From positions 1 through 64,000 of the forward strand of contig JANBQC010000011.1 of assembly GCA_027576995.1 (NCBI GenBank): a stretch of DNA of 64,000 nt. Direction: 5' to 3'. Below are positions 11,680-22,518 of the stretch, piece by piece; the stretch's first letter is position 1, and every line of letters starts with the position of its first letter. The position numbers were made by a program, and so were the translations under genes. The stretch comes from Dimargaris cristalligena. Its lineage: Eukaryota > Kickxellomycota > Dimargaritomycetes > Dimargaritales > Dimargaritaceae. Under the pieces are notes generated by a model. It saw nothing but the letters and a program-made list of their open reading frames with translations. It had not been told where the DNA came from and ran no database searches.

Positions 11680-14331
11680 ATGTCAACGGCCATTATGAGC
11701 AGCACCGCCCCTATTGATATACTTCCGCCCCCCCTCTCTCCGCCGGCTTCTATGAATATCGACAATGTAGCTTCCTATACAAGTCCACCAGCGGTTGAGG
11801 GTGGATCATCACAGCTACCCCCATCACAACCTCCGCCGTCCACGTTGGAACCATTGTCCTTGTCGATGTCCCCAAGTGCAACCTTGGCCGCCGAGGCCCT
11901 AGCCAACCTTTCTCCGCTGAAAATCTCCCTGGCTCTAGGAGCCGGGCAGACGCCACCTTCAGCAACACAGTTGCGACCAGCATCCCCCGGATCAGCGGCG
12001 CCATTACAGCGATTACCATCACTTCTTTCCCCGGTCGATATCAGTAGGCATTGCAGGAGCCAGACCCCCCCACCGGTTAATCATCTGTCGTCACTACCAC
12101 CCCTCCGCCTCCACTCCAAGCCTCCACCCATCGAGAAGGAAGATGCGGCAAGCCATATCTCCACAACACGGACGGGGGAGCACCCCCATCGCCATCACCT
12201 TCTATCTAGCAGCAGCGACCCTCCACCTAGTCGGGACACCCAGGCATCCACCCTAGGGAGGGAGCCCGCGGCCAGCCAAGGTCCAGGGGGCAGTCACTCC
12301 AACCACAGTACTTTGCCCACCAATTCGGTGCGCCACAACCAGAGTGTCTACGACTCTATGAGTCGGAAACGGGGTTCGAACAATAACGTATGGAGCGATG
12401 ATGACGCCAAAGTTCTCTTGGACCGCATCCTGCATAACCTGGACGAATACCACCGCGCAAACAAGACGACGTATTACCGGGATATGGCCCACTTGGTGTT
12501 CGAAAGTCGGTACACGGAAGCCCAGGTCAAGAACAAAATTACGTCGCTTAAAAAAGGGTACCACCTTGCCCTGGACCAGATCGCCACTTACCAAAGCCGC
12601 AATCCGAGCGACAATCCCGCGGTACAAGCCCAGGAAATAAGCAAGATTAAGCAGCACAACAGTCGGTTCTTTGCGGAGATTGACGAAATTTTTGGGCCGT
12701 CACGTAAAGACCGCCCATTATCAACCACCCATGTCCCGTCGGCGATCTACACCGAAGCGGAGGAGAGTGAAAGTCGACGGCGTGGTGGTGGCCCTTCCTC
12801 ACTGAACACTTCGCCGGTTGTTGCAAATCAGGCCTTTGTGCATCGATCGCATATTCATCCACCACCACAGTCACGCTTCCATCCCTACCAAAGTCCTGAA
12901 GTCCGAAATCTTTCCCACTCCGTGGTAAGCGGCTCCCATCACCGACCTCATTCGGTCAGTCCGATCATCGTACCCCGCTATGCTAGTGGTGGCCGTCACA
13001 CTGCCGCCAGTCAACCTTCGGGGTCATACCCCGGTCCCTACGCTCCACCGGCATCTTCGACAACTATCGGAACTGGCTCTCACCCCTCGGCGCAAGCGTT
13101 AGGAGGTCATTCGACGGGCTATGACCGCACCTACGGTCCCACCGGGAGTGATTACCACCACCCCCCTGTACCCTCGTTCGCTGACCGATCGTCGCATCCC
13201 GAAAATCCGGACTTGGCTTTGCCTTTACAGAACCTGCTGCACGGGTCTCGTCGCCTACTTACCGATTTTTCTAAACTGTTGGAAGTTTACGGCGGGTCAC
13301 TCCGTTTTGATACCACCGGATCCACCTCCCACTCCTCCACGACGTCTTTATTACCGGAGCTGACTGAATTTCTTCGCAATTTAGACCATATTTTAGACCT
13401 TCGGTCTCACCTTGAGTCCGACCGTCCCGAATACCGGGCGATGCGCCCATCACAAGGTGGACAAGTCAGCGGATACGAAGAGCACGGCTGTTCGCCCAAA
13501 ATGACCTCGCAAAATGGTTGGGAGCCCTATCCTCCAGCACAGCTACTGTCACCGCCCCCACATCAACCGGCAAGGTTACCCATTCCACACGAAGCTACGT
13601 CATCCGCCCCCAATAGCTTGTTTGCTAATCGACCCCGATCCAGCAGTTCTGCGGGACAGGGCCTTTCCATGGGGAACGGGCCGCCGGCGGTATCCCATTT
13701 TTCGAACCCGCCTTCATCCACCCCCACTGCATCTACCCGCGTTCCGGCCAAATATCATCAGAACCAGCACCAGCTCCACTACTCCTATCCCCCTGACCCG
13801 GCCTATTCCTCCGGTGGCGATAGCCAGCCCAAGACAGCCCGACACGCCCACTCCCATTCGTATCAGCCCAACTCTGGCGAATCCCACCCGTCATTCCCCG
13901 ACGAAGAAGACATGGGCAAAACATCCCAGCATGCGTTTTCCACGGCAGCAGTCGGTACCTTGGCCTACGGGGGCGTGAGCCCATCCTTCCAGCCGAGAAT
14001 GGGGGAGAGTAGTCATCTTTCAGCAATGGAGTCACCCGGTCCCCTATCCTCCCGACCGGCGCGTCATTCACCGTTGGTTTCTGCGAATTACCTCCGTCGA
14101 ACCGAGGCCACCTCCCCATACAGCAATCCATTGCCCCCACCACCACTGCCCCAACCCATTACGACCTCGCCCTACTCCTCGATGCCCGGGAATTCCATGC
14201 CGCGCCTTCGACACATGGTTCTACCACATGATCGCTCGGATTCGCCGACTTACTCCCGTAGGGATAGCGAGAATAGGAGTAATACCACGCTATCCCGAAC
14301 CCATGCCTCCCCCCACAATCCGCCCCGTTAA
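11680..14331 (+). CDS. SANT/Myb-like DNA-binding domain protein
   Basis: A single-exon gene for 883 residues. A probable DNA-binding module spans about residues 231-340. It begins with NVWSDDDAKVLLDRIL and includes QVKNKITSLKKGYHLALD, the pattern of Myb/SANT-like (Myb_DNA-bind_3 or trihelix-like) domains: an early Trp, a leucine-rich helix and a Lys-rich helix followed by a coiled extension. A second ordered block, rich in Leu helices (LQNLLHGSRRLLTDFSKLLE), lies at about residues 507-590. The rest is low-complexity Ser, Pro and His sequence typical of fungal transcription regulators. The first ATG in frame is at 11680; another at 11695 (MSSTAP) is equally possible. A nuclear regulator is inferred. 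The target and true orthologue are unknown. Confidence 0.75.
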   Translation: MSTAIMSSTAPIDILPPPLSPPASMNIDNVASYTSPPAVEGGSSQLPPSQPPPSTLEPLSLSMSPSATLAAEALANLSPLKISLALGAGQTPPSATQLRPASPGSAAPLQRLPSLLSPVDISRHCRSQTPPPVNHLSSLPPLRLHSKPPPIEKEDAASHISTTRTGEHPHRHHLLSSSSDPPPSRDTQASTLGREPAASQGPGGSHSNHSTLPTNSVRHNQSVYDSMSRKRGSNNNVWSDDDAKVLLDRILHNLDEYHRANKTTYYRDMAHLVFESRYTEAQVKNKITSLKKGYHLALDQIATYQSRNPSDNPAVQAQEISKIKQHNSRFFAEIDEIFGPSRKDRPLSTTHVPSAIYTEAEESESRRRGGGPSSLNTSPVVANQAFVHRSHIHPPPQSRFHPYQSPEVRNLSHSVVSGSHHRPHSVSPIIVPRYASGGRHTAASQPSGSYPGPYAPPASSTTIGTGSHPSAQALGGHSTGYDRTYGPTGSDYHHPPVPSFADRSSHPENPDLALPLQNLLHGSRRLLTDFSKLLEVYGGSLRFDTTGSTSHSSTTSLLPELTEFLRNLDHILDLRSHLESDRPEYRAMRPSQGGQVSGYEEHGCSPKMTSQNGWEPYPPAQLLSPPPHQPARLPIPHEATSSAPNSLFANRPRSSSSAGQGLSMGNGPPAVSHFSNPPSSTPTASTRVPAKYHQNQHQLHYSYPPDPAYSSGGDSQPKTARHAHSHSYQPNSGESHPSFPDEEDMGKTSQHAFSTAAVGTLAYGGVSPSFQPRMGESSHLSAMESPGPLSSRPARHSPLVSANYLRRTEATSPYSNPLPPPPLPQPITTSPYSSMPGNSMPRLRHMVLPHDRSDSPTYSRRDSENRSNTTLSRTHASPHNPPR

Positions 14332-16766
14332 ATCCCCCTCCCTCCCCTATAGTGAAGAATCTGATATCGGACATCTCCACCAGTCTAGTTTTCGCGGTGG
14401 CTTATATTTAAGCTCTATTTTATTACATTTGTTCTGTATGTTATGTGCCCTTTTAATTGCGGATACATCATTCGATCTAATATTTGCCCTCTCTGCGAAC
14501 CAGCCCCCAGTGGTTCCAGGTCCATCTCCTACAATCTATTTCTCTATATATCTAAGCTGCATAGTTTGTACTCTACCTTTGCCAACTCAGTGATTGATCA
14601 AAAGTAATGCCCACCCAAAAGTTATCTGTATTTTCATTTAGATTTATTTTACATATGAATACCAGGGCATCCCTTTAATCTACGGATTTATTTTAGTAAA
14701 ATGATTAGAAAATAGGGTGTAATCAAGGACAAGGCATGTCTGAGGGCTGGTGAAGGTTGTGGGTTGGGTTTTTAGTGATAAGGTAATACTTAAATCCATG
14801 TTACAGTGGGAGTCCCGTTGCCAGGATGGTTAAGTGGTAATACTTGGTGTATTTTAGACGAACACCTCATACCGTTACCAAGCGGTGGCATCAATCCAAT
14901 AAACGACACGATTTCCCCGCCCTGTCTCCATATATCGAAAGCATGAAGGTGATTTTATGAAGGTATGTCCTTTTTCCGCTCTTCACCATTAGAGTTAGTA
15001 CGAGTGGCGATGGCAGCACCAACCGTTACTCCCATTTAGTCTTCTGAATTGGGTCTTGGGCATAGCCACCTGCCGACATTGTACTAAAACCAGAGCTATA
15101 GATTGGACCTAAAAGTGATGTTTAAATGAGCTACAGTAGCGCTTGGGATTATCAAAATATTTAATGTACTTGTTCATATCGACTGTTGTATCTATTCTAA
15201 AAGGCCGAGTTCTAGGCGATAGGCACGATTTTGTTACTTGGTTTCTAGTCTTCCTAGTTTTTTCTGAACTTTCCAATCAACCCACATTTCATTTTTGGAG
15301 GCCAGTATTAACAAATCCACTTCACTAATGTAGTTATTGGATTTGAATAGGTAAAGAGAGAGAATGGCGAGACTTCTATCCCCTCCAAATGCTGCCACCA
15401 TAGAAAGTCACTATTACCTACTGGACACCACACCGCAACTTTGTTTGGGGTCTATCATAGTCCTTAAACTGCTACCATTTCGCCACTGGAGCTACTGCTA
15501 ATAATACTTGGCACTAGAAATAATGACCAATCCGGAATTGACATGCTTTGAAAAATAACTACGGAAATTAGTTATACAAGTTGATTCCTTCTAATTAGAT
15601 CATCAACGGCCCAAGGTTAGCAAACTCATATTTTTTTGGACGAACCGACATCACCAGCCCTTCCCTTATATCAGCCACTCTATCCCATTGCATTGTTTAA
15701 ATGGTACATTGATTACAAAAAATACTGCGGTTATTGACCTCGAAGAATGCTGGAGTTATACAAGCGGGTTTGCATCTATAACCGGTTGTGTAACATGGCA
15801 AACAGTGAATGGTAAATGCCAAGCCGTCGGTAGGAATTAGGGGAGCCAAGCGAAACTCGCCACTGCGACACTCTAGATGCCACATCAACGGAGCTGGCTT
15901 TGTAGTTGGCGCAACAGAACATGTAATACCTTTTTTCCTGATATTCTAAAGGGCACCAGTCTTGCTATTATAAGAAGCTAAGGTTAAGAATCAATTATAA
16001 CTTAAATACTGAGTTTGGGCTATTGGTGATTCGTTGAGGGATGATGATTGCAATCACTATATAATCGACCACCCTTGTTTTAGAGACATCAAGTGTATTT
16101 ATTTAAGAGCGGAACGTATTTTTGACAGATATAATAGAGACTATTCGCGATAAATGTGGCTCAGTTTTGAGTGGCTTGAGGTCTTGGTGTCTGTACCCCC
16201 AGTCAAAAATGCCACTGGGCCAGCTCTCGCCTATGGAATTTTAACTATGTACGAGTATAACAAGGCCAAGAAATGATGAGGCTGCCCAGCTACTAATATG
16301 CCGAATGTGACCAAATCTCCTATGTAGGCTGCTAAACAATGCATACTCGAATCTACGCCTACAAATCAATATTGGGGTAAGCGGGCTTCTAACCAGGGGT
16401 ATATTCAATATGGAATGGTGATACGAAGGAATACATGTATTCGAAGGATAGCACCAAAATCACTTATAATATGCCCCGTGGCGTAAATATTAAATATATA
16501 GGCCTATCCTTGGCTTAATCTAAACAAAATCGCGGCGGATGGAGGCGATGGGAACCTTCCCTGCGGCCTATGCTTTATGTCGATACGCTTGGTGGCGTTG
16601 TGACCTTGCTAATGCTTTAGTTGCACAAATGGGGCATCTGGGTTTTTATTGGGGGTGGGGGGCTCCGAGAAGGCAAGAGTGGCCGAAAGAAGGAATGGAC
16701 TTAGAAATATGTTACAGTGGGCAGTTCATATTCAGCTACTGACCAACACCCAAACTAGGCCAACTT
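14332..16766. other. Intergenic region, no gene seen
   Basis: This stretch follows the SANT-like gene. Open frames are short and scattered. Around 14819-14900 there is a tRNA A-box-like sequence with no matching T arm, so no tRNA is called. I see no other structure. Confidence 0.55.
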
Positions 16767-16790
16767 GTCAGTCAGTCAGTCAGTCAGTCA
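16767..16790 (+). repeat. (GTCA)6 tetranucleotide microsatellite
   Basis: Six perfect GTCA units lie in a row about 50 bases upstream of the TATA-like box of the small CAAX gene. Length variation could alter the promoter, but nothing here shows that it does. Confidence 0.9.
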
Positions 16791-16842
16791 ATCAGTGAAC
16801 AACGCCAAATATTAGGCGATGGCCAGGAGACTGGGGGCGACC

Positions 16843-16858
16843 AAATATAAAAAGGAGG
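16843..16858 (+). promoter_or_regulatory. TATA-like box of the CAAX-protein gene
   Basis: AAATATAAAAAGGAGG lies about 120 bases upstream of the start codon at 16976, followed by a purine-poor leader rich in CAA and CCT. A near match (TATAATATAAAGGAGG) occurs upstream of the next gene at about 18093-18108. Confidence 0.5.
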
Positions 16859-16975
16859 CCACTTTGTCCCTCTAATCAACCTTACCCCAACCTCACAATA
16901 GTTCCAATACTAACACCAATACTCACGAATCACACTACCTCCCATCCTTCTACTCTCCTTCAAGCCCTCTCCACC

Positions 16976-17164
16976 ATGTGTTCCGCCGCCGTCGCTCCCA
17001 CCTCTATGGCCACCAACCCCCCGATGAACCCTAATTTGACCCGCATCTCTGCTCCGAAAATGGCCGTCACCAGACCCACTAAAGGCAGGGTCCAGCCGAT
17101 TTACAACCACCCTTTAGCGCAGCTGCCTAAGCCCAAACAGTCGACTGCCTGCATTATGATGTAA
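16976..17164 (+). CDS. Small protein with C-terminal CAAX box (possible lipopeptide precursor)
   Basis: A 62-residue frame begins at an ATG in the strong context CCACCATG, after a TATA-like box and a clean pyrimidine-rich leader. Its codons are GC-rich like those of the real genes nearby. The protein has no membrane segment and little predicted order. It is rich in Pro, Ala, Met and Thr, has Cys at position 2, and ends in STACIMM. The last four residues, CIMM, form a canonical CAAX box, with Met favouring farnesylation. Small CAAX-ending proteins include a-factor-type mating pheromone precursors and G-protein gamma subunits. I see no GGL-type coiled coil, which argues against a gamma subunit. 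The function is inferred only from size and the C terminus. An unrelated small prenylated protein, or a chance frame, remains possible. Confidence 0.6.
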   Translation: MCSAAVAPTSMATNPPMNPNLTRISAPKMAVTRPTKGRVQPIYNHPLAQLPKPKQSTACIMM

Positions 17165-18581
17165 ATTAGGTCAAACGCAGCCAAAAAAAAACAACTTAAG
17201 CCCGCGCGGGTTCGCACTTGGAGATGTAGACCGTACCTTCCCCCCCATACTACAAAGATCTACCGAACGACGCCGGCCGTCCTCGACGATTACCGTTGCT
17301 TTCATATCTGACCAAACTCTCGGCCACTTTACTCCCCAAAGGATACGGTGTAGGTTAAACTTAGCACATTGTTAACCTAGGCCACCTTACCCTGTATGTC
17401 AATGTCAAATAAAGTCGATCATCTATATAACCTATATCGGTAGACTCTAGTATATAGATCCCAATTGCTGGATAGTTTTGTTTAAATCTAAAGAGGTGGA
17501 AATCTCCCGACAAGACTGCTTTTTATATTGGATTGGCGAATAGCAGGCCTTCAATTGATCCCATCCGATGGATGGGAGAGGTAAAATCGCAATGGTCCAC
17601 CAATTAGATACGCCACCGTATTACATGGTTTGGGCGAATTTTGGCAACGTGTGGGGAAATTGTTTAGGGTGACGTAGCCCTGGGGATTAAGCCAAATGTG
17701 GCGTCGTATCCTAGTCAGCCTAATAATGTATGAAGGCTCCGATGAATTTTAAAAATGTCTGTGGACTAAACAAACAACTAACCTGATAATACCTCTAGGC
17801 TAAAATAATATATAGATGCTGCTCTAATAGGTTTAAATAAAACATAATGGACTTTATAAAAATGATTTAATGTAGTGCTGAAATGTCAGCAGTAAAAAGG
17901 CGGTAGTAATGCCAATGGCCCATCGAGACGAGCCAACTTCCTGTTAAATACACCTCACCTTATTGTATTTTCATTAAAATTACCCCTGTAAAATTGTAGA
18001 GTTATGCGACAACCACCTTGACAGCATCTCCACTATTGTTTTACAATTCCCCCCTGTTTCATACACTGAGCAAGGCAGAAAAGAAAGGGAAATATAATAT
18101 AAAGGAGGAACCAAACAGACCACGAGGCTTACGCCAACTCTTCACTGCGGCCTCCCTTGGCTTTGGCTTGGCGTTTTCCCGGGTCAACCAACCCCTTCTT
18201 CTCCTCGTACTTTGGGTGATACTCCACCCCAACTTTACTCTTCAAGCCTCTGTTCTGTGCCGGATCCCCCTTGACTCTTATGCCTACCTTTCTGTTCTTT
18301 CTTGGTCGTTGAAATTCCCAAGCACGCCTTTGCTAACTCGTACATTCCCTTTCTTACACTCTACTCGCCTCATTTATTAACAGGCCTATTTAAGTTTATT
18401 TCTGGGGAATTGTCCCATTGCCCTAGTTCTGCCTCTACTTCCAACCAACAAGTCCTTGAGTTGTCGTCATAAGCAGTGCGTCTCTGGCCCCAATCCTCCA
18501 TTTGAAGACTGCAGTCGTTTATTCCGGCAATTTCGGCCTTATTGTTGTTCCACTGTACACCCGATTCCGTTCGTAATTAGC
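17165..18581 (+). promoter_or_regulatory. Intergenic region and leader of the GOST-like gene
   Basis: The first part (17.2-18.0 kb) is AT-rich with no gene. From about 18020 the + strand becomes pyrimidine-rich up to the start codon at 18582, as before most genes here. A TATA-like TATAATATAAAGGAGG lies at about 18093-18108. A 120-residue frame at 18018-18380 in this leader looks like a by-product of pyrimidine richness or an upstream frame, and is not called as a gene. Confidence 0.45.
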
Positions 18582-20912
18582 ATGCGACCCCTATCGCCAT
18601 TCGGCTATCCGGTTGGTCAGCGTCAGAGGGCAGGGGGGCTTCGGCGGCGGTCCCTGCTGCTCTTAGTGCTAGCCCTCTATCTTTCGGCCACCAATCTAGC
18701 CTGGGCCCATTCGCATTCTACCACGCCCCAGCCCTTCATTCGGGAAGCCCCGGCTGATTCGCTGGGTCCCAGCCGAGTAATTGTCGCCCGGGATCTCGAA
18801 GATTCCACCTATGGTGTACGTAGTGCCGATCGTGCGCCCCTCAGCGATGACCCCGACGAACGCTACCATTGCTCGTCCATCTACGGAACCAATACCGTTT
18901 TGGGCAGCTTTCGACCCGCCTTGGTGAATGTCAGTTTCAACACGGGGTCCTCGGCGCAAGTGGCCCTGGTCGTGTTTAATTGGCTCGACCAGGACCATTT
19001 GGGTAAGCCCAATCCCGCCTCCACTCCGGCCAACCCCACGCCCAAGGTGTTTGTCTGTACCGACGATGCCATGACCCTCCTATTATGCGACCGGTCCGAA
19101 TACGGCCAAATCCTGGTCTCTGACCCCCAAACGACCCACTCGCCTATCCTTACCCGATACGTAGACTTAGCCGCCATTACGGACGCCGCTGACTTGACCA
19201 ATATCCTGAGCTACCCCGTGGCCGAAACGGGTATTTATTGCGTGGAGGCGGTATCGTTCCGGAGTCCCTCACCGGAGTCATTTTCCGGGGAAGTTCAGTG
19301 GATTAATCCCTACGGCAACCTCCCGGCTGTGTCGTACCCCAAAATCATGTTCTACGGTCTCATGACCATCACTTATCTAATTGTCGGTCTACTGTGGCTT
19401 GTCGGCACCATTCGCTACTGGCGGGAGATTCTGCCCGTGCAAAACTACCTGTCCCTCCTGCTTATCTGTCTGCTCGTCGATTTCGCCGTCGAGTTTTGGT
19501 TTTTCCTTCATTACAATACGTACGGGTCGAAGTCGTTGCCCCTAACTATCTTCCTCATCATCCTAAGCGCCCTGCGCAACAGCTTGTCCTTCTTTATGCT
19601 TCTGCTGGTGGCTCTAGGATACAGCGTAGTCAAACCTTCTTTGGGTAGCACCATGCTCAAGTGCCAAATTCTGGCTGGTCTGCAGTTCCTGTTTGCTACT
19701 CTATACGGTATTGCCACCATCGCACGGTTAGGTAACAGCGATTCGGAACTGGTGGCTTTCATCGCCCTTTTACCTTTGGCCATTACCATGGCTACCTTCT
19801 ACCTCTGGATCCTCATTGGTCTTTCGCGCACCGTACGCTTTCTCCAGATGCGGCACCAGCACTTCAAACTGGCCATGTACCGCAACATCTGGCGCCTTCT
19901 CTTCTTCTGCGCCTGTATCATCATGCTTCTTGTCCTGGTCAACATCATCAATTTCGTGTTCCGGAACGACCGCAAATGGATCGTCTTCCGCTGGCAGGTC
20001 CAATGGGTCCTTTTCGACGGCTGGCTCAACGCCCTTTACACCTTCGCCTTCTTCATCATTCTCTACCTCTGGCGGCCGACGAAACATAACTCGCGGTACG
20101 GACTGGAGGAATTGGCGGGGGATGAAAGTATCGCTAATGCGCGGGACGAGGAATTCTCCCCCGGGTTATCCCCCACCTTAGTGGTCCGCGGCGGCGGGGT
20201 TAATCCAATGTCGGGCGCGGGGGCTGACTTCCACCGGAGCAGCCAGTCCGTCCGGCACAACAGTCGGGGCGGAGCCGCCGACACCCATGACGCGGCCATG
20301 CACGAGATGGATCCCGCCATTGTGCTCCGTCAGTTTAACTCGCCCGATAATTTCGATGATTTCCTAGACCAGGAAGGCGAGGACGACGACGGTGACCGGA
20401 ATAGTATTCACCACCCCGATTTCCATCGCCAAGACACGATATTCTCCTCATCAGCCGATGCGGCTTCCCATTCGCCCCAAGCCGTTAAATTGAATGGTTC
20501 CGCCGACGATATCCCTACCGTCGGCCGTAGCGGTGGTGGTGGTGGTAGTGGCCATTATGCGTCCATCCGAAGCCAAGGTGGGATGAGTGACGATCACCTG
20601 AGTCATTCGATGATGGGACGCTCAACATCCATTTCCCGGTTGCATTCTCAGGATACCACCACCCTCTTCGACGTCGGGGACCAATTCGACCACGACTTGG
20701 ATCGTGACGAAGGGGATCCCGATAATGACCAAGCTCCCCTAACCGCCTCGGCCGCCCCGCCCGCTGGTAGTGGCGCTACCGGCTCCCGTCGACCCCAACA
20801 GTCCCTTACGGAGCAGTTGGTGGATCGGGACTCCGATAGCCCTGGCAACAGCCCTAAAAGTAGTCTAGACGACTTTGCCGACTTTCAACAAAGCAGCAGC
20901 CACTTGCGCTAG
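18582..20912 (+). CDS. PTM1/GOST-family seven-transmembrane Golgi/endosomal protein
   Basis: A single-exon gene for 776 residues, starting at the first ATG in frame (18582). A basic N terminus precedes a hydrophobic signal sequence (about 25-42). A lumenal domain with paired cysteines runs to about 250. Seven hydrophobic helices follow to about residue 500 (first YGLMTITYLIVGLLWLVG, last TFAFFIILYLW), including the VQNYLSLLLICLLVDFAVEF and NIWRLLFFCACIIMLL segments. This architecture is that of the lung seven-TM receptor/GOST family, with yeast PTM1 as the fungal member, linked to Golgi and endosome trafficking. The cytosolic tail of about 275 residues is Ser/Asp/Gly-rich and ends in DDFADFQQ, possibly a sorting signal. 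A CT microsatellite follows the stop codon. Confidence 0.85.
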   Translation: MRPLSPFGYPVGQRQRAGGLRRRSLLLLVLALYLSATNLAWAHSHSTTPQPFIREAPADSLGPSRVIVARDLEDSTYGVRSADRAPLSDDPDERYHCSSIYGTNTVLGSFRPALVNVSFNTGSSAQVALVVFNWLDQDHLGKPNPASTPANPTPKVFVCTDDAMTLLLCDRSEYGQILVSDPQTTHSPILTRYVDLAAITDAADLTNILSYPVAETGIYCVEAVSFRSPSPESFSGEVQWINPYGNLPAVSYPKIMFYGLMTITYLIVGLLWLVGTIRYWREILPVQNYLSLLLICLLVDFAVEFWFFLHYNTYGSKSLPLTIFLIILSALRNSLSFFMLLLVALGYSVVKPSLGSTMLKCQILAGLQFLFATLYGIATIARLGNSDSELVAFIALLPLAITMATFYLWILIGLSRTVRFLQMRHQHFKLAMYRNIWRLLFFCACIIMLLVLVNIINFVFRNDRKWIVFRWQVQWVLFDGWLNALYTFAFFIILYLWRPTKHNSRYGLEELAGDESIANARDEEFSPGLSPTLVVRGGGVNPMSGAGADFHRSSQSVRHNSRGGAADTHDAAMHEMDPAIVLRQFNSPDNFDDFLDQEGEDDDGDRNSIHHPDFHRQDTIFSSSADAASHSPQAVKLNGSADDIPTVGRSGGGGGSGHYASIRSQGGMSDDHLSHSMMGRSTSISRLHSQDTTTLFDVGDQFDHDLDRDEGDPDNDQAPLTASAAPPAGSGATGSRRPQQSLTEQLVDRDSDSPGNSPKSSLDDFADFQQSSSHLR

Positions 20913-20983
20913 ACTAAAAGGGAGGGGGTAGACGCTGAATATTAAACACCTGTTCTCCTCCTTGTTCCCTCTTTAGGGACCTC

Positions 20984-20985
20984 CT

Positions 20986-21025
<40 letters not shown>

Positions 21026-21026
21026 C
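20984..21026 (+). repeat. (CT)n microsatellite
   Basis: A nearly pure CT dinucleotide array starts about 70 bases after the GOST-like stop codon, probably in its 3' untranslated region. Confidence 0.9.
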
Positions 21027-22518
21027 TTTTTACCTTACTAATTGTATTTGTGGGTTGCACACTTGGGCGAATGTTTTGGTGCGAGTGATACCACTTAGTA
21101 AGAAATTTTATAGGTCAGGACCAAGTGGATGGCCATCTATACCCGAAGCATCCAAACATTTTTGCCGTTTTAAACAATATCTCATTGCAAAGTCGATAAA
21201 TTTGAAGGCCTATTTTCACGGCTAGCACTCCGTTGGGGTGACCCCTACCCCCTTTTTTATCCCATTTTTACTACTATTTTGGGCAATATATATAGCGGTG
21301 CTCTTATTTCTATTTCAACCATTTTGTTTGTACATTTCGCATTATTTTTTGCTGTGCCTGCCCATCTCGCTTCCATAATCCGTTTTTGGCGCAATAACAC
21401 GAACCCCCTTTGCACATCCGTCGCCGCTTATGAGAGAAAACTAGTACAATATTATCGGGGGAAGCTGATTTTTTATATAGAAATTTACACATCATTACAT
21501 GAGGAGGACACAGATGCTCTGAGCATGGCTATATGAGCCATAAGTCAAATAATTTGTGCGTCCCCAACCTTACATGAGACAAGTATCGCTCCAGTCCTAT
21601 CCCTCAGACCCCTCCTTTGGATGGAGATGATACAATACTGGATGTAAAAATCAACCTTATACAATTAGGTGCAGGTGCACCAATGTTAAACTATAGCGGA
21701 TCAAGCTACCCTTGTATTTTGCCATTTCATTTAGCAGAAATAGTGGGGTCACCGAATAGGGAGGGCTCTTAGCAAGTATTGGCGGCGTAAAATTACAGTC
21801 TATAATTCCTAAAATAATTATATTCATTGCTGGAATCTATTAAATGTCGATAGAATGTCTTCCATGCCAACTGGAAGAACATCTGGCAGCACTGTCCTGA
21901 ACGCACAAGGAAGCAATACGATTGCTCCAATTGTGGTGGATTAACCTAAAAATAATATCAAGATCATACAATGGGGAGTGAAAGAAACGTCAGACAAGAG
22001 GTTATATATTCACTGGCAATATGTCAACTGGGCTGTTCAGCTAATAGGAAAAGGCAATTGGTCCTACCCAACCCCGATAAGTGACTGAATGGTGTAAATG
22101 AAATATAAAAAAGCAAGCGGAGGGGACGCGGAAGTGCATTCGTTTGCCTTTGGGGTTTTTCGGTCCCGGCGATAACTATTATTCCTTTTCAGTGTCACTC
22201 TGGTGACACGCAAATGAAGGACGAGATACACTATCGATATTGCCCACCTCTATTACCCACCGCCTAGCTATATAATGGCTTAGTATTCCTGCTCGTTCAA
22301 TTTAACCTCCCGGATCTTAATTTCTCACTGGCTAATTCGACTTCTGATATCCCCTAATTATTCGGTATTGCAACCATCGCCAATTCCCAGCGGCATCGAT
22401 TTACATTCGCAAGTGCACATGCAGTGTTGGTCACTGTATATGTGAGGACTATTCTAAAATTACATCCTCTTTCACTCCCACTAGAATCTCGGCATTTAGC
22501 TTCATTTTGTACTTCAGC
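21027..22518. other. Intergenic region, no gene seen
   Basis: AT-rich sequence with short frames only. An 85-residue frame at 21279-21536 has no good start context or recognisable content. The last 200 bases before 22519 are mildly pyrimidine-rich, as expected of the next gene's leader. Confidence 0.5.

Noticed and set aside
14819..14900. tRNA-like sequence with an A-box match (TGGTTAAGTGG)
   Set aside because: No GGTTCGAATCC-type B box or closing acceptor stem in range.
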